64,000 bases of DNA from Sphingomonas sp. NBWT7 (GTDB taxonomy: Bacteria > Pseudomonadota > Alphaproteobacteria > Sphingomonadales > Sphingomonadaceae), in the NCBI RefSeq assembly GCF_014217605.1, contig NZ_CP043639.1, forward strand, positions 2,317,501-2,381,500, written 5' to 3'. Each line of letters opens with the position of its first letter. The first letter of the stretch is position 1. Below the pieces are notes generated by a model. The model did not search any database, was not told the DNA's origin, and worked only from the letters and a program-made list of their open reading frames with translations. Shown here in pieces: positions 42,889 to 52,406 of the stretch. The position numbers and the translations under genes are program-made.

Positions 42889-43530
42889 TCAGCGTACTAG
42901 CGGCCGAAGGCCGGCAATCGTCGTGACGCCGCTGTCCTGCGCCTTGGACGACAACGCTTGGTCGATCAGCAGCGTGTTGTCGCTGCGATCCCATTCGATC
43001 ACCATCGGCACGATCCCCGTCGCATTGGGCGACGAGCCGCGAAAGGTCACACCGATCCGCACCGGGCTTCCCGACGACAGGATCGCGATCGCGGTCGGCC
43101 CGCCGCAGCTCTGCGCTTCATACTCGCCGTAGCCGACGGTCGGGATCAGCATCGTCTCGTCGTTCTGTCGCGCGGCGATGAAGCAGCCCGCAACGGTCGC
43201 GTCGGGCATCGTGCCCTTGCCGGTCAGCAGCACCGCGCCGTTCGACACGCGGAACGATTGCGCCTGCGTCACCTCGACGTCGGTCATGCCCTGCCGTCTG
43301 GCCTCGGCAAGCGTCGCCGCGACGGCGGCGGGATCGGCGGCGCCCGCCAATTTTAGTGCGGCACCCACGCCAGGCGTTGTGGCGCCGGAAGCAGGCGATG
43401 CGGCACCCGGCGCGGGCGCCTCCGCGGTTGCAGCCTCGGCCACGGCCGCAGAGGTGACAGCGTTGGCGACCGGAGCGTCCGGCTGCGCGCTACACGCGGC
43501 AGCGGCGCACGCCATCAACAATAACGACAT
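42889..43530 (-). CDS. Lipoprotein, candidate immunity protein for muramidase
   Basis: A 213-residue protein with an N-terminal signal ending in AAAC, followed by an Ala/Pro-rich spacer and a folded domain (VTQAQSFRVSNGAVLLTGKGTMPDA, GIVPMVIEWD). It is predicted to be a lipoprotein. No family is recognised. The ATG is preceded by GGGGGCGGGAG and lies 13 bases after the stop of the muramidase gene. The position repeats the amidase-lipoprotein layout at 39 kb, so an immunity role is plausible. It could also be an accessory lipoprotein standing in for the missing TssJ, though no TssJ features were seen. Confidence 0.7.
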   Translation of the reverse strand: MSLLLMACAAAACSAQPDAPVANAVTSAAVAEAATAEAPAPGAASPASGATTPGVGAALKLAGAADPAAVAATLAEARRQGMTDVEVTQAQSFRVSNGAVLLTGKGTMPDATVAGCFIAARQNDETMLIPTVGYGEYEAQSCGGPTAIAILSSGSPVRIGVTFRGSSPNATGIVPMVIEWDRSDNTLLIDQALSSKAQDSGVTTIAGLRPLVR

Positions 43531-43543
43531 GACTCCCGCCCCC

Positions 43544-44482
43544 TTATTGCGCGAAACGCTGGTAATTGGCCCGCATTTTGCCATCATAATCATTGTCCTT
43601 GTACGCTGGCCCATTGTAGATGCGGGCAAAGGTCGCCCAATTGCGCTGTCGCAGCGCGGCCAGCAGCCGGCGATCATTCAGCACGAAGGATACGAACGCC
43701 TCCGCCTGCGGCAGGATGCCGCGACGCATCGCGGCGACGAATGAGTCGACGGTGGCATGGCCAGCCTGGACATGGTTTTCCCCCAGGATCTGGAAGGCGC
43801 CCCAACTGCACGATTTCAGTCCGGCGGCGTGATCAAGCTTCATCGCTTGCTCCAGCTTCTCGTACTGTGCGCTGAACTTGCCGTAGCCGCCCCAATTTGG
43901 ATTGCTGATATCGGGGTGTGTGCGATCGTAGCGGCCGCCGGTGTGCCTGTGGAACTTGTGTCGCTCGAACAGGATCGTCGGGCGCCCCTGTTTGTCGAAC
44001 GGGCCGCGGATCGCGACTTCGGTTTCGACGATGGCCTTAATCGCCGCGACTTCGCAGTCCAGCCGTGCGGCCATATCGATATAGGTTTCTTCGGTGAGCC
44101 CGCCCGGCCCGGCTACGCCCCCGGTACGCGTCGGGGCGGCAGGGGGCGCGGCGGGGTTTGTGCCGGGGGCGGACACGCTCGGGCGGGGCGGCGGGGCAGG
44201 CGTGCGGCGCGGGATCGGGCGGCTGCGCGTCGTGTTGCCACCGGGCTGCCGGCCGAGCATGCGCAGCGTCGGTCCGCCGGGATCCACTACGCCATCGGGT
44301 CGGCGGAAGCGCAACACATTGGCCTGATAGCGGCTGATCGCAGCGGCGGTACGCGGGCCGAACAGCCCGTCCACCTTCAGGCGGATTTGGTGGCCCCCCG
44401 CGCGATTAAGCAACTGCTGCACCGTTCGCACATCGGGCGCCCGGTTTGGCCGCGCAGGGCCGACGGCGGCGACGATCGGCAT
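43544..44482 (-). CDS. Peptidoglycan-binding N-acetylmuramidase (DUF3380 type)
   Basis: A 312-residue protein. The N-terminal PG_binding_1 domain (RTVQQLLNRAG, VDGLFGPRTAAAISRYQ) is followed by a Pro/Thr-rich linker and an N-acetylmuramidase domain: AIVETEVAIRG (candidate catalytic Glu153), GRPTILFERHKFHR, SCSWGAFQILGENH and VSFVLNDRRLLAAL. No signal peptide is present, so export through the T6SS is likely. The ATG is a few bases after the tssG stop, with AAGGAG upstream. A lipoprotein gene follows at once, suggesting effector and immunity protein. An endolysin ancestry is also possible, since phages use the same architecture. Confidence 0.85.
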   Translation of the reverse strand: MPIVAAVGPARPNRAPDVRTVQQLLNRAGGHQIRLKVDGLFGPRTAAAISRYQANVLRFRRPDGVVDPGGPTLRMLGRQPGGNTTRSRPIPRRTPAPPPRPSVSAPGTNPAAPPAAPTRTGGVAGPGGLTEETYIDMAARLDCEVAAIKAIVETEVAIRGPFDKQGRPTILFERHKFHRHTGGRYDRTHPDISNPNWGGYGKFSAQYEKLEQAMKLDHAAGLKSCSWGAFQILGENHVQAGHATVDSFVAAMRRGILPQAEAFVSFVLNDRRLLAALRQRNWATFARIYNGPAYKDNDYDGKMRANYQRFAQ

Positions 44483-44483
44483 G

Positions 44484-45521
44484 TCAGTTCTCCTTCGTCG
44501 ATTGCTGCTGAGGTGAAAATTGCTTGGTACGACGTAGATGCGCGTCGCGGCGTACGCCGGCCGCGCCGCCACCCAGCCAGCCGCTCCAACCAAGCCGGGT
44601 GCGCCCGTCAAGCCGCGCCGCAAGGGCGGTCGCACCGTCCGTCTCGAGCGCGATGTCCCATTCGAGGTGGCTGGGGGCAAAGGCGTCCAGCGCTTCGGCC
44701 AACACCTGGAAACGCTGCCCCGATGGCAGCAGCGCGGCGTAGGCGGCGGGCGTATCGGCGCGGATCACGACGCGAAACGCATCGGACGCGACACTCGCGC
44801 GCGCGCCCAGCATCGCCTCATCGCCCAGCCGCGCGAACTGTCGGCCAAGCCGCGTGCGATCCTCAGGTTGGATATCGCGCCAGCGCGGCTGGAATTCCTC
44901 GATCCGTACTTCCTGGCCGAGCAGATGGGTCAGCGCATCCTCGATCGCGCCGGCACTGCGCCGTCCGGCGAACAGCGCGGCATAATGGACGCGCCCGAGC
45001 GCAGGAAACGCGGCGTGCGGGCCGACGCCCTCGCTAGCCCCGGTCAGCTGCGAGAGGTGCTGCGCGAACTGATCGTCATCGGGTCGGTCAGCCTGTGCGG
45101 CAGGCTGCGAATCGCTCCACGCGCGAATGAAGAACTGCAGCATCCGGCCGGCGAGTAGATCCAGCCAGCGGCCGAACGGCCGCGTCCGCGCGTAGCGTCG
45201 CTCGAACGTGGCGAATTCGGTCATGTGCGACGGCAGCGGGCCCATCGGCCCGGTCAGCCCCAGCCAATAGCCGCCGACGCGCGCGCGCCCCTCGCGCACC
45301 TCAACCTCGGTCAGCGTCGCGTCCGGAAACGCGAGCGTCGGCACCTGAACGAAATCGGCAACGCTCTGCGCAGGACGGCGGGCGCGGCCGATGCGCGGCA
45401 GATGCGGCGCGCGCGCCTCCGCGCCCCGTGCGATCGGAAACAGGCCATACCGCTTCGCTTCCGCCGCGGCGTCGGCGAGGAAGCTTAGATGGTCGGTCGG
45501 CGACCGATTCTCAGCGGCCAT
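44484..45521 (-). CDS. tssG: T6SS baseplate protein TssG
   Basis: A 345-residue wedge protein of the baseplate. RRPAQSVADFVQVPTLAFPDA, YWLGLTGPMGPLP and RMLQFFIRAWSDSQPAAQ are typical TssG landmarks. It overlaps the tssF end by 37 bases, which points to translational coupling and to formation of the TssF2-TssG wedge. It ends with a low-complexity basic tail. The muramidase gene follows at once. Confidence 0.95.
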   Translation of the reverse strand: MAAENRSPTDHLSFLADAAAEAKRYGLFPIARGAEARAPHLPRIGRARRPAQSVADFVQVPTLAFPDATLTEVEVREGRARVGGYWLGLTGPMGPLPSHMTEFATFERRYARTRPFGRWLDLLAGRMLQFFIRAWSDSQPAAQADRPDDDQFAQHLSQLTGASEGVGPHAAFPALGRVHYAALFAGRRSAGAIEDALTHLLGQEVRIEEFQPRWRDIQPEDRTRLGRQFARLGDEAMLGARASVASDAFRVVIRADTPAAYAALLPSGQRFQVLAEALDAFAPSHLEWDIALETDGATALAARLDGRTRLGWSGWLGGGAAGVRRDAHLRRTKQFSPQQQSTKEN

Positions 45522-47371
45522 CGCTGAAATTCCCCTTCGTTTCCGCTGCCGGTCCAGGTTTCGGTGAAGCTGTTGATGCTGGCGAACTCGGCCAGGAATC
45601 GCTCAAGCACCGCTGAGAAGAGGAACATCCGCCCCTTGTCGAACGCTGCATCATCAAGCGTCACGCGAATGCGGTGGCCGCGCGCGATCGACATCCGGTC
45701 CATGCCCGGCACGCGGCGCACGATCCGTTCGGATCGGATCGCGGTGACGCCGTCGACCTGCCGCCGCGACGCGGCGTCGTCGGGCCGCCCATACAGGGCG
45801 AGGTGATCGCGCAGCACGTGCGGGTCGCTGCCGTCCTCAGGCGCAAGCGTTGTGTAATTGGGTGTGAGATGGCCGATCACGCGCCACGCCGCCTCGCCCA
45901 TGCCGATCGGCGGCTGCGGCTTGGTTGGCGCGCGCAGCACGCTCACCGCGCGCGCCGGCACGCCTGATACGGTGAAGTGATGCGTGCCGCGAAACGTCAG
46001 CAGTTCGGGCAGCTCGCGATTGGTGACCAGCGCGCGCACCGCGAGCTCGTCGATATTGTCGAGCCGCGCTGGCGATCCGGGTGACGTCAGCCCGATCCAC
46101 GTCTCGGTACCGGTATATTCGCCGCGCCTCCGCAGGCGCTGCTCGCGGCTCGACAGCCGCCGCGGGCGAAGCTGCGTGGTGTAGAACAGCGCCTCGTTCC
46201 AGTCATACAGCAGCGCGCCAGGCGCGTAGAGCGGTGCGACGGTACGCGCGTCGACGCTGTTGGCGGCATAGGCCTTCACGTCGAGGATGCGAAACACTTC
46301 GTAGTCGAGCGGCCGGGCACGATCGGGCACAACGTGATGCTCGTGCTCGAAGCGCGAGACGCGGACGCGGCCGAGCTGCTTCTCGAAGAGGTTGATCGCC
46401 GGCGTCGCGAAGAGCCGGAAGTTCCCCGGGTCGATCGCATTGCGCAGCGGCGGTGCGGAACGGGTGAATAGCAGCACCACGTCACACGCCGTGGCGCTCG
46501 TCCGGAACGCGCGCTCGAGCTCGCGCAGGTCGACGAACAGGAAGCGTTCGGGGCAGGCGAAATATTCGGTCAGCAAGCGGTAGCCGCGAAACGAGCGCCG
46601 CTCCGCCGGCAGCAGCGCCTGATCGTCCTCGAACCCGACCTGTGCCGGCGGCGGCAGGCGTATCCATCCGTCGGGCCCCGCCGCCGCATCCGCCGAGCGC
46701 GCGATCACCGCCGCGGTCTCGCCAATGATCTGGCGATAAAGCTCGGCCGGCACCGCTTCTGATCCAGCGAGGTAAATTGGTAGCGATGGCGGCAGCACCT
46801 GCGGCAGGGCGGCACCACCCGTCGCCTCGAAGCGCAGCCGCAACCCCGCGTCGGCACGAACATCCGCCGCAGCGGCGAACGGCGCAACGGCAGCGCGACT
46901 CGGCAAGTATTCGGCCTGCGTGATCTTGAGCGGCCACAGCGTTACGTCGTGGGCGGTGCGAAACTCCACCGATGCACCGTTCTGCTCACTGGCGGTGGCC
47001 ATCAGTGGGGTATCGCGCGGCACGCGGTAGCCCTTGGTCAGGACCGGATCGCCGTCCTTAGGCTCGAACCCGGCGATGCACATCGACGGCGTCGGCGCGA
47101 GATAGTGCGGCTGAATGGCGTGCAGCAGATGCTGCGTGAATTCGGGATATTGGTCCGCGATCTTGAGCTGCACGCGCGCGCCGAGATAAGCGACTCCTTC
47201 GAGTAACCGCTCGACATACGGATCGGGATCGGTCGGCGTCTTGAGGCCGAGCCGGCCGGCCACTGCCTCATGCTCCTCGCCAAAGGCGCGCGCTTCCTCG
47301 CGCAGATAGGCGAGCTCGTCGTTATAGTAACGCAGCAGGCGCGGATCGATGCCGGTGCTCACCATCGTCAC
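45485..47371 (-). CDS. tssF: T6SS baseplate protein TssF
   Basis: A 628-residue protein of normal TssF length. The N-terminus LLRYYNDELAYLREEARAFG and the next EEHEAVAGRLGL are diagnostic. EGVAYLGARVQLKI, FTQHLLHAIQPHYLAPTPSM and VAPLYAP further support the call. The GTG start overlaps the tssE stop (GTGA); an ATG two codons later is an alternative. The frame is open far upstream over tssE, but that part has no TssF similarity. It forms the baseplate wedge with TssG, TssE and TssK. Confidence 0.95.
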   Translation of the reverse strand: MTMVSTGIDPRLLRYYNDELAYLREEARAFGEEHEAVAGRLGLKTPTDPDPYVERLLEGVAYLGARVQLKIADQYPEFTQHLLHAIQPHYLAPTPSMCIAGFEPKDGDPVLTKGYRVPRDTPLMATASEQNGASVEFRTAHDVTLWPLKITQAEYLPSRAAVAPFAAAADVRADAGLRLRFEATGGAALPQVLPPSLPIYLAGSEAVPAELYRQIIGETAAVIARSADAAAGPDGWIRLPPPAQVGFEDDQALLPAERRSFRGYRLLTEYFACPERFLFVDLRELERAFRTSATACDVVLLFTRSAPPLRNAIDPGNFRLFATPAINLFEKQLGRVRVSRFEHEHHVVPDRARPLDYEVFRILDVKAYAANSVDARTVAPLYAPGALLYDWNEALFYTTQLRPRRLSSREQRLRRRGEYTGTETWIGLTSPGSPARLDNIDELAVRALVTNRELPELLTFRGTHHFTVSGVPARAVSVLRAPTKPQPPIGMGEAAWRVIGHLTPNYTTLAPEDGSDPHVLRDHLALYGRPDDAASRRQVDGVTAIRSERIVRRVPGMDRMSIARGHRIRVTLDDAAFDKGRMFLFSAVLERFLAEFASINSFTETWTGSGNEGEFQRWPLRIGRRPTI

Positions 47372-47901
47372 CCGCGCACGTTGACCGACGCGGTTTCCGC
47401 CTCGATCTCGGTCCGGAACTTGACCGGCATCATCTGCGCTGCCGCGGTGATGTCGCCCTGAATCAAGTAGGTCAGCGCATGCGGATCGGACGGATCCTCG
47501 ACCGGATCGACCGTCAGCCCCTCGCGCGACAGCCGCGGCTCGAACAAGCGGATCGCGCGGCGGATCTCCCGCGCGCGCGCCAGCACCGCGCGGCGATCGA
47601 GCGTGCGCCCGGCAAGGTCGCTCAGCCCGTAGTTGAGCACCGATTCGCGCACGTGCGGATAATGGTCGAGATCGACAAGTGACTCGAGGCTGGTGGTGTT
47701 GAACAGCCACGCGAGATCGCGGCGAATCGTAGCACGCAGCGCGGTCTCGTTGAACCGTTCGAGTTTGGGCACCGAATAATAACGGAACTTCTCGCGGCTC
47801 ACGGCCGGCGCGCTCTCGTCAGTCTCTCGCATGCCCGAGATATCCAGGTCGGCAACCAGCTTGTCGTACAGCGTCGGCGTCAGTCGTTGCTGAACCGCCA
47901 C
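47368..47901 (-). CDS. tssE: T6SS baseplate protein TssE (gp25-like)
   Basis: A 177-residue protein. TIRRDLAWLFNTTSLESL and HVRESVLNYGLSDLAG are the hallmark of the gp25-like/TssE family, whose members nucleate sheath polymerisation on the baseplate. It starts at GTG a few bases after the tagJ stop codon and its stop overlaps tssF. The position next to tagJ matters because TagJ-containing T6SSs use TagJ in sheath recycling. Confidence 0.95.
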   Translation of the reverse strand: MAVQQRLTPTLYDKLVADLDISGMRETDESAPAVSREKFRYYSVPKLERFNETALRATIRRDLAWLFNTTSLESLVDLDHYPHVRESVLNYGLSDLAGRTLDRRAVLARAREIRRAIRLFEPRLSREGLTVDPVEDPSDPHALTYLIQGDITAAAQMMPVKFRTEIEAETASVNVRG

Positions 47902-47905
47902 GCCG

Positions 47906-48676
47906 TCACCGCAACTCTAGCGCGCGGATCGACAGCAGCCCGCGGTCCTCGCCGTCGGACGTCGCCCACAGTCGCTGGCCAACGCCGTGCCCGCGATCGT
48001 CCCAGCGCGTCGCGCGTGCGGCGCGTTCAGCAGCATCGTCCGACAATTGGGGATAGCGCACCGGCAGCAGCGCGGCGAGCCGGGGGCCAGCCCGCAGCGT
48101 CAGCTCGACCGGATACCAGACGAGATCGCGTAGATCCTTTGGCCCCTCAGACGAGAGTTTCTCTACCGCGTCGAACGGCAGCAGGCCGTATTGACCGCCG
48201 ATGATCACTTCGATCGTCGGGCCGAAGCGCGGGTCGGCATCGGCAATCCAGTCGATCGCCGCATCGTCGAGGCTGCCCGGCGTATCAGGCGCCTGATCGA
48301 ACGCCGCCTGGCGCAGTGCATCGGCCTGCACCGTATCGCCCGCCGCCTCGACCATCAGCGCCTCGGCAACGCCACCGGCCCAGGCGCTGCCACCGTGAAT
48401 CACCGCACGCTCCCGCCCGGCAAGCACCGCCGCGCGTGTCGCTTCGGCGTCAAGCGCCTGTCCGTAGACTATCGACAGCATTTGAGCGTCTGGGGAAAGT
48501 TGCGCCAGCGTCGCGAGCTGCGATTTGGCCTTGGCCCATTCGCCCGCGACAGCGAGCAATTGCCACAGGAACAATCGCGTCGGCACGTCCGACGGATCGC
48601 GCCGCACGACCTCAACGAGTGCGCGTCGCGCCCCGTCGAGGTCGCCGGTGCGCAGCAGGTCGTCCGCTTCGGTCAT
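47906..48676 (-). CDS. tagJ: T6SS accessory protein TagJ (ImpE)
   Basis: A 256-residue protein with N-terminal helical repeats (DLLRTGDLDGARRALVEVVRRDP, TRLFLWQLLAVAGEWAKA) and the ImpE landmark VIIGGQYGLLPFDAVEKL, then DLVWYPVELTLRAG. TagJ binds the TssB component of the sheath and may help ClpV in some systems. It follows hcp and precedes tssE in the usual order. Confidence 0.93.
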   Translation of the reverse strand: MTEADDLLRTGDLDGARRALVEVVRRDPSDVPTRLFLWQLLAVAGEWAKAKSQLATLAQLSPDAQMLSIVYGQALDAEATRAAVLAGRERAVIHGGSAWAGGVAEALMVEAAGDTVQADALRQAAFDQAPDTPGSLDDAAIDWIADADPRFGPTIEVIIGGQYGLLPFDAVEKLSSEGPKDLRDLVWYPVELTLRAGPRLAALLPVRYPQLSDDAAERAARATRWDDRGHGVGQRLWATSDGEDRGLLSIRALELR

Positions 48677-48708
48677 CGTAGGCCTTTCGCGAACGACGCT
48701 GCCACAGT

Positions 48709-49203
48709 TCAGCCGGCCTCGTTCTGGCGGATGTCATAGTAAGCGGTGACGACGCCGCCGTCCTTGCCGCCCTGCGCGTTCTGCGCCTGATAGTCGAACG
48801 TCACCTTGGCGCAGTTGAAGGTCACCGACTCCATGATCGAGTCGCCGCCCGACGCGCCATTGTTGTGAATGTCGGAGACGATGATGTCCTCGAGCTTGAT
48901 CTTGTAATAGGTCAGCGGGGTGTTCCCATCGCCGGCCTTCTGAGAATAGATGATTGCTTCCTTGATGTGCTTGCCCGAAGCGCAGGCCTTGAACAACAGC
49001 GGCGAAGACTTGTCGACTTCCTTCTGGATGCGGATGTCGGAGATCTCGGCCTTGCCCGAGCCGCCGCCGGTGCCGCCGGAATGGAACGAGCCGTGCTGCA
49101 CGGCACCGAAGTCGAACGAGATGATATCGATCTCGCCCTGGTGGTTCTTCTTGGAAGACTCGCCGTTGATGCCTTCGATTTTCAAGAAAAGATCGACTGC
49201 CAT
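48709..49203 (-). CDS. hcp: T6SS inner tube protein Hcp (TssD)
   Basis: A 164-residue ring-forming tube subunit. MAVDLFLKIEGINGES, IDIISFDFGAVQ, EVDKSSPLLFKACASGKHIKE and VSDIHNNGASGGDSIMESVTF are standard. The ATG has AGGAG eight bases upstream, a good site that fits the high expression expected of the tube. It lies between tssC and tagJ. No C-terminal effector extension is present. Confidence 0.97.
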   Translation of the reverse strand: MAVDLFLKIEGINGESSKKNHQGEIDIISFDFGAVQHGSFHSGGTGGGSGKAEISDIRIQKEVDKSSPLLFKACASGKHIKEAIIYSQKAGDGNTPLTYYKIKLEDIIVSDIHNNGASGGDSIMESVTFNCAKVTFDYQAQNAQGGKDGGVVTAYYDIRQNEAG

Positions 49204-49250
49204 TGCTTCACTCCTGGTTGATTGGTGTTACCGTAGCGTAGGAAACAGGC

Positions 49251-50744
49251 TTAGCCCGATGTCTTGGGCAGCCGCGAAACCATGCTGAGCGCCACGTCCA
49301 TCCCTTCGAGCTGGTAATGCGGCACGAACATGAACTTCCCCTTGTAGTAACCCGGGTTCTCCTCATCAGGGATCACCTCGATCTTGGCCTGCTTCAGCGG
49401 CAGGCGGGCCTTAGTGTCCTCGTTCGACGATTCGGGCGAGCCGTCGACATATTGCAGGACCCAGTTGTTGAGATCGCGCTGAAGCTGATCGGCCTCGCGC
49501 GACCCACCCACCCAGTCACGCACCATGCACTTTAAGTAGTGCGCGAAGCGGCAGCTGGCGAAGATGTACGGCAGCCGCGCGGATAGGTTGGCGTTCGCGG
49601 TCGCCTCCTTCTTGTCGTACGCGGCAGGGCGATGCACCGTCTGCGCGCCGATGAAGGTCGCCTGATCAGTGTTCTTGCGGTGCACCAGCGCCATCAGCCC
49701 GGCGGCCGACAGCTCCGCCTCACGCCGGTCCGAAATGGCAATCTCGGTCGGACATTTCTGGTCAATGCCGCCCTCGTCGGTTGGGAAGGTCGCGGTCGGC
49801 AGTTCCTCCACCGTCCCGCCCGATTCGACGCCGCGAATGCGTGTGGTCCAGCCGTAGGTATTGAACGCCTCGGTGATCCGCGTGCCCATCGCGTAAGCGG
49901 CATTCAGCCACAGGTGGCTGTCGTGCTCGCCGCCGGCATCCTCCTCGAAGTCGAACTCGTCGACCGGCTCGGTCTTCGCGCCGTACAGCGGGCGCCCCAG
50001 GAACCGCGGCAGCGTCAGCGCGAGGTAGCGGCTGTCCTCCGACGCGCGGAACGAGCGCCAGGCACCGTAGTCGGTCGCATCGAACAGCTTGCCGAGATCG
50101 CGCGGATTGGACAATTCGGTCCAGCGGTCCATGCCCAGCAGCGAGGGCGCCGCTGCGGCGATGAACGGCGCGTGGCTCGCCGCGCCGATCCGCGACAGGC
50201 CGCGCATCACTTCGAGATCAGGCCCTGAATGGTCGAAGCTGTAGTCGCACACGAATGCGCCGTACGGTTGCCCGCCGAGCTGGCCGAACTCGCTCTCGTA
50301 GATCTTTTTGAACAGCGGGCTCTGGTCCCACGCCGCGTCGCGATATTGGCGGAACATCCGCCGGCATTCTTCCTTCGACATGTTCATGACCCGGATCTTG
50401 AGATCCTTGCCCGTCGACGTGTTCATGACGAGGTAGTTCAGCCCGCGCCACGCCGATTCCAGCGCTTGGAATTCGGGATTATGGATGATGAGGTTGATCT
50501 GTTCGGTCAGCTTGCGGTCGATCGCCGCCCGCATCGCATCCACCGTCGCGAACACGTCGCCGCCGACCACCTGCGCATTCGACAGCGCCTGTTCGGCGAG
50601 CGTCTGCACCGCCTGCTCGATCCGCGAGCGCCGCTCGTCGGTGGTTGGCTTAAATTCCTTCTGTAGCAGCGCCTGGAAGTCGCTGACCTCCGTCGTGGTC
50701 ATCTGCTGCGCACTGCCGGCCTGCCCAAGCGCTTCTTGCGCCAT
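49251..50744 (-). CDS. tssC: T6SS sheath large subunit TssC
   Basis: A 497-residue sheath protein. LIIHNPEFQALESAWRGLNYL, GQPYGAFVCDYSFDHS, IAAAAPSLLGMD, RFAHYLKCMVRDWVG and PGYYKGKFMFVPHYQLEGMDVAL are classic. The ATG has GGAG upstream. It forms the contractile sheath with TssB, whose gene is 25 bases upstream in the same operon. Confidence 0.97.
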   Translation of the reverse strand: MAQEALGQAGSAQQMTTTEVSDFQALLQKEFKPTTDERRSRIEQAVQTLAEQALSNAQVVGGDVFATVDAMRAAIDRKLTEQINLIIHNPEFQALESAWRGLNYLVMNTSTGKDLKIRVMNMSKEECRRMFRQYRDAAWDQSPLFKKIYESEFGQLGGQPYGAFVCDYSFDHSGPDLEVMRGLSRIGAASHAPFIAAAAPSLLGMDRWTELSNPRDLGKLFDATDYGAWRSFRASEDSRYLALTLPRFLGRPLYGAKTEPVDEFDFEEDAGGEHDSHLWLNAAYAMGTRITEAFNTYGWTTRIRGVESGGTVEELPTATFPTDEGGIDQKCPTEIAISDRREAELSAAGLMALVHRKNTDQATFIGAQTVHRPAAYDKKEATANANLSARLPYIFASCRFAHYLKCMVRDWVGGSREADQLQRDLNNWVLQYVDGSPESSNEDTKARLPLKQAKIEVIPDEENPGYYKGKFMFVPHYQLEGMDVALSMVSRLPKTSG

Positions 50745-50769
50745 ATTCCGCTCCGATCGTCTTACGAGG

Positions 50770-51309
50770 TTAGGCTTGGGTGGTCGGCGTTGGCTGGTCC
50801 GCATCCGCCGCGCGTGCCGAGGCGCGTTCGGCGAGGATCGCCTTCAGCAGCGCCGGATCGTTCAGTACCTTGTCCAGCAGATCCTGGGCACCATGCTTAC
50901 CATCCATATATGACAGAAGATCTTCGAGCTGCGTGCGCGCCTCGAGTAGCTTGGCAAGCGGCTCAATCCGCTTGGCGATCTGCCCCGGCATGAAGTCGTT
51001 CATCGAATTGAAGGTGAGGTCGACCGCTAGCTTGCCCTCGCCGGTCAGCGTGTTGTCGACGTGGAAGGCCGCGCGCGGCGCGATCGCCTCCATCCGCTGG
51101 TCGAAATTGTCCATGTCGAAATCAACAAAGTCGCGCGCCTCGGCGGCCTTTTTGTCCTTTAGGCTCTTTCCCGACAGGTCGGACATCACGCCCATAACGA
51201 ACGGCAGTTCGACCTTCTGGCGCGCGCCATAGGTCTCCACCTCATATTCGATATGCACGCGCGGCTTTCGGTTCTCGCGGATGAAACGCTGACCGCTCTT
51301 GATCGCCAT
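50770..51309 (-). CDS. tssB: T6SS sheath small subunit TssB
   Basis: A 179-residue protein with VHIEYEVETYG, ELPFVMGVMSDLSGKS, FVDFDMDNFDQRM and LEDLLSYMDGKHGAQDLL. Full-length and in the usual order before tssC. It binds TssC to form the sheath and offers a helix to ClpV. The MAIKSGQRF start is favoured over an upstream in-frame start because relatives begin there. Confidence 0.97.
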   Translation of the reverse strand: MAIKSGQRFIRENRKPRVHIEYEVETYGARQKVELPFVMGVMSDLSGKSLKDKKAAEARDFVDFDMDNFDQRMEAIAPRAAFHVDNTLTGEGKLAVDLTFNSMNDFMPGQIAKRIEPLAKLLEARTQLEDLLSYMDGKHGAQDLLDKVLNDPALLKAILAERASARAADADQPTPTTQA

Positions 51310-51379
51310 GTCTCTGCACCCCTCTTCTTGCGTCGCGTGCATTCCGGCCCATCGGAACCGGCCATGCAGCGCTTAGCCG

Positions 51380-52390
51380 TTACATAAGGTCTGTATCGCC
51401 GCTCTCGTCCGCCCGTGCCTGCAATACGCTCAATGCCTCGCTTCGGCTCCCGGGCGAAATGTCGTTTAACAGCGAAATGAAATCCATTGTTATCCAGCCC
51501 TTGATGCGGCCGAGCGCGACCGGGATGGGACTGGATGGTTCGGCGCGGGTATAATATTCGATAACGGCGTCGAGCGCGCGCGCGACGTCGGCGCGAGACT
51601 CGATCCGGCCGCTCGATCCGGCCGGTGCAACGGACGTTTTGCCACCCGCGAAATTGCCGCTGCTTTCACCTGTATTGCTGGCTGGATCGGCGGCGTCGTT
51701 CTGCAAAGCAAACGGCCGCACCGCCGACACGATCGCATCGATCGCGTCGTAGGTGCTCGAGAAGTTGGTCCCGGTCTGCCCGACCTGCTCGGCCTCGGCC
51801 GAGAGGATCGCGTCGGCGCGCTTGAGCGATTCGCGTATCCCGCCTAGCCGGCCCAGTTCCTCGGTGATCCGCTCGATCGGCGTATCCGCCAGCGCAGCGC
51901 GAAATTGGCCATAGCCCTCGGCCCCCGCCCCCTCGGCGGCAAACCGTTCGAAATCCGCGCCCGAGAAGCGGCCAAGCCGTGGATGCTCGATCAGCGGCAC
52001 GCGGCGGAAATGCGCAAGAAACTCACCGATCCGTGCGAGCGACTCGCACGCGCCCTTGCGCCCCTCGATCCCATATTCCTCGGTCGTCGGGTGCACGCTG
52101 TTCCAGAAATGCTCGAAATAGCCCGCGAGCAGCGCGAAACCGTCGTCGACCACCTCCATGCGGCCAAGCCGCGCCCCGGCGCGCGCAAGGTAGACCGCCA
52201 GCCACAGGTCGCGCGTGCGCGCCGCCTGCGCCGCGATCAGTCTGACGGTCGCATCCCAGTCGACGTCGTCGCTCGACGCGGCGAATGCCTGTTCGATCTC
52301 CTCCCGAACGGGATCGTACGAGAGGTCGGGGCCCGCCGGTGCCTCCTCCGACACAGGCAGCAACAGGGCCTCGTGATCGATACGGGTCAC
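51380..52390 (-). CDS. tssA: T6SS cap/priming protein TssA
   Basis: A 336-residue protein. The N-terminal ImpA domain carries LPVSEEAPAGPDLSYDP and TRDLWLAVYLARAGAR with GYFEHFWNSVHP. The C-terminal part (ALDAVIEYYTRAEPSSPIP and ARI-type GWITMDFISLLNDI) fits the VasJ/short TssA branch. It starts at GTG, 16 bases after the OmpA-like gene. TssA primes tube and sheath assembly. Confidence 0.93.
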   Translation of the reverse strand: MTRIDHEALLLPVSEEAPAGPDLSYDPVREEIEQAFAASSDDVDWDATVRLIAAQAARTRDLWLAVYLARAGARLGRMEVVDDGFALLAGYFEHFWNSVHPTTEEYGIEGRKGACESLARIGEFLAHFRRVPLIEHPRLGRFSGADFERFAAEGAGAEGYGQFRAALADTPIERITEELGRLGGIRESLKRADAILSAEAEQVGQTGTNFSSTYDAIDAIVSAVRPFALQNDAADPASNTGESSGNFAGGKTSVAPAGSSGRIESRADVARALDAVIEYYTRAEPSSPIPVALGRIKGWITMDFISLLNDISPGSRSEALSVLQARADESGDTDLM

Positions 52391-52406
52391 GGCGCGCCCC
52401 GATCGG

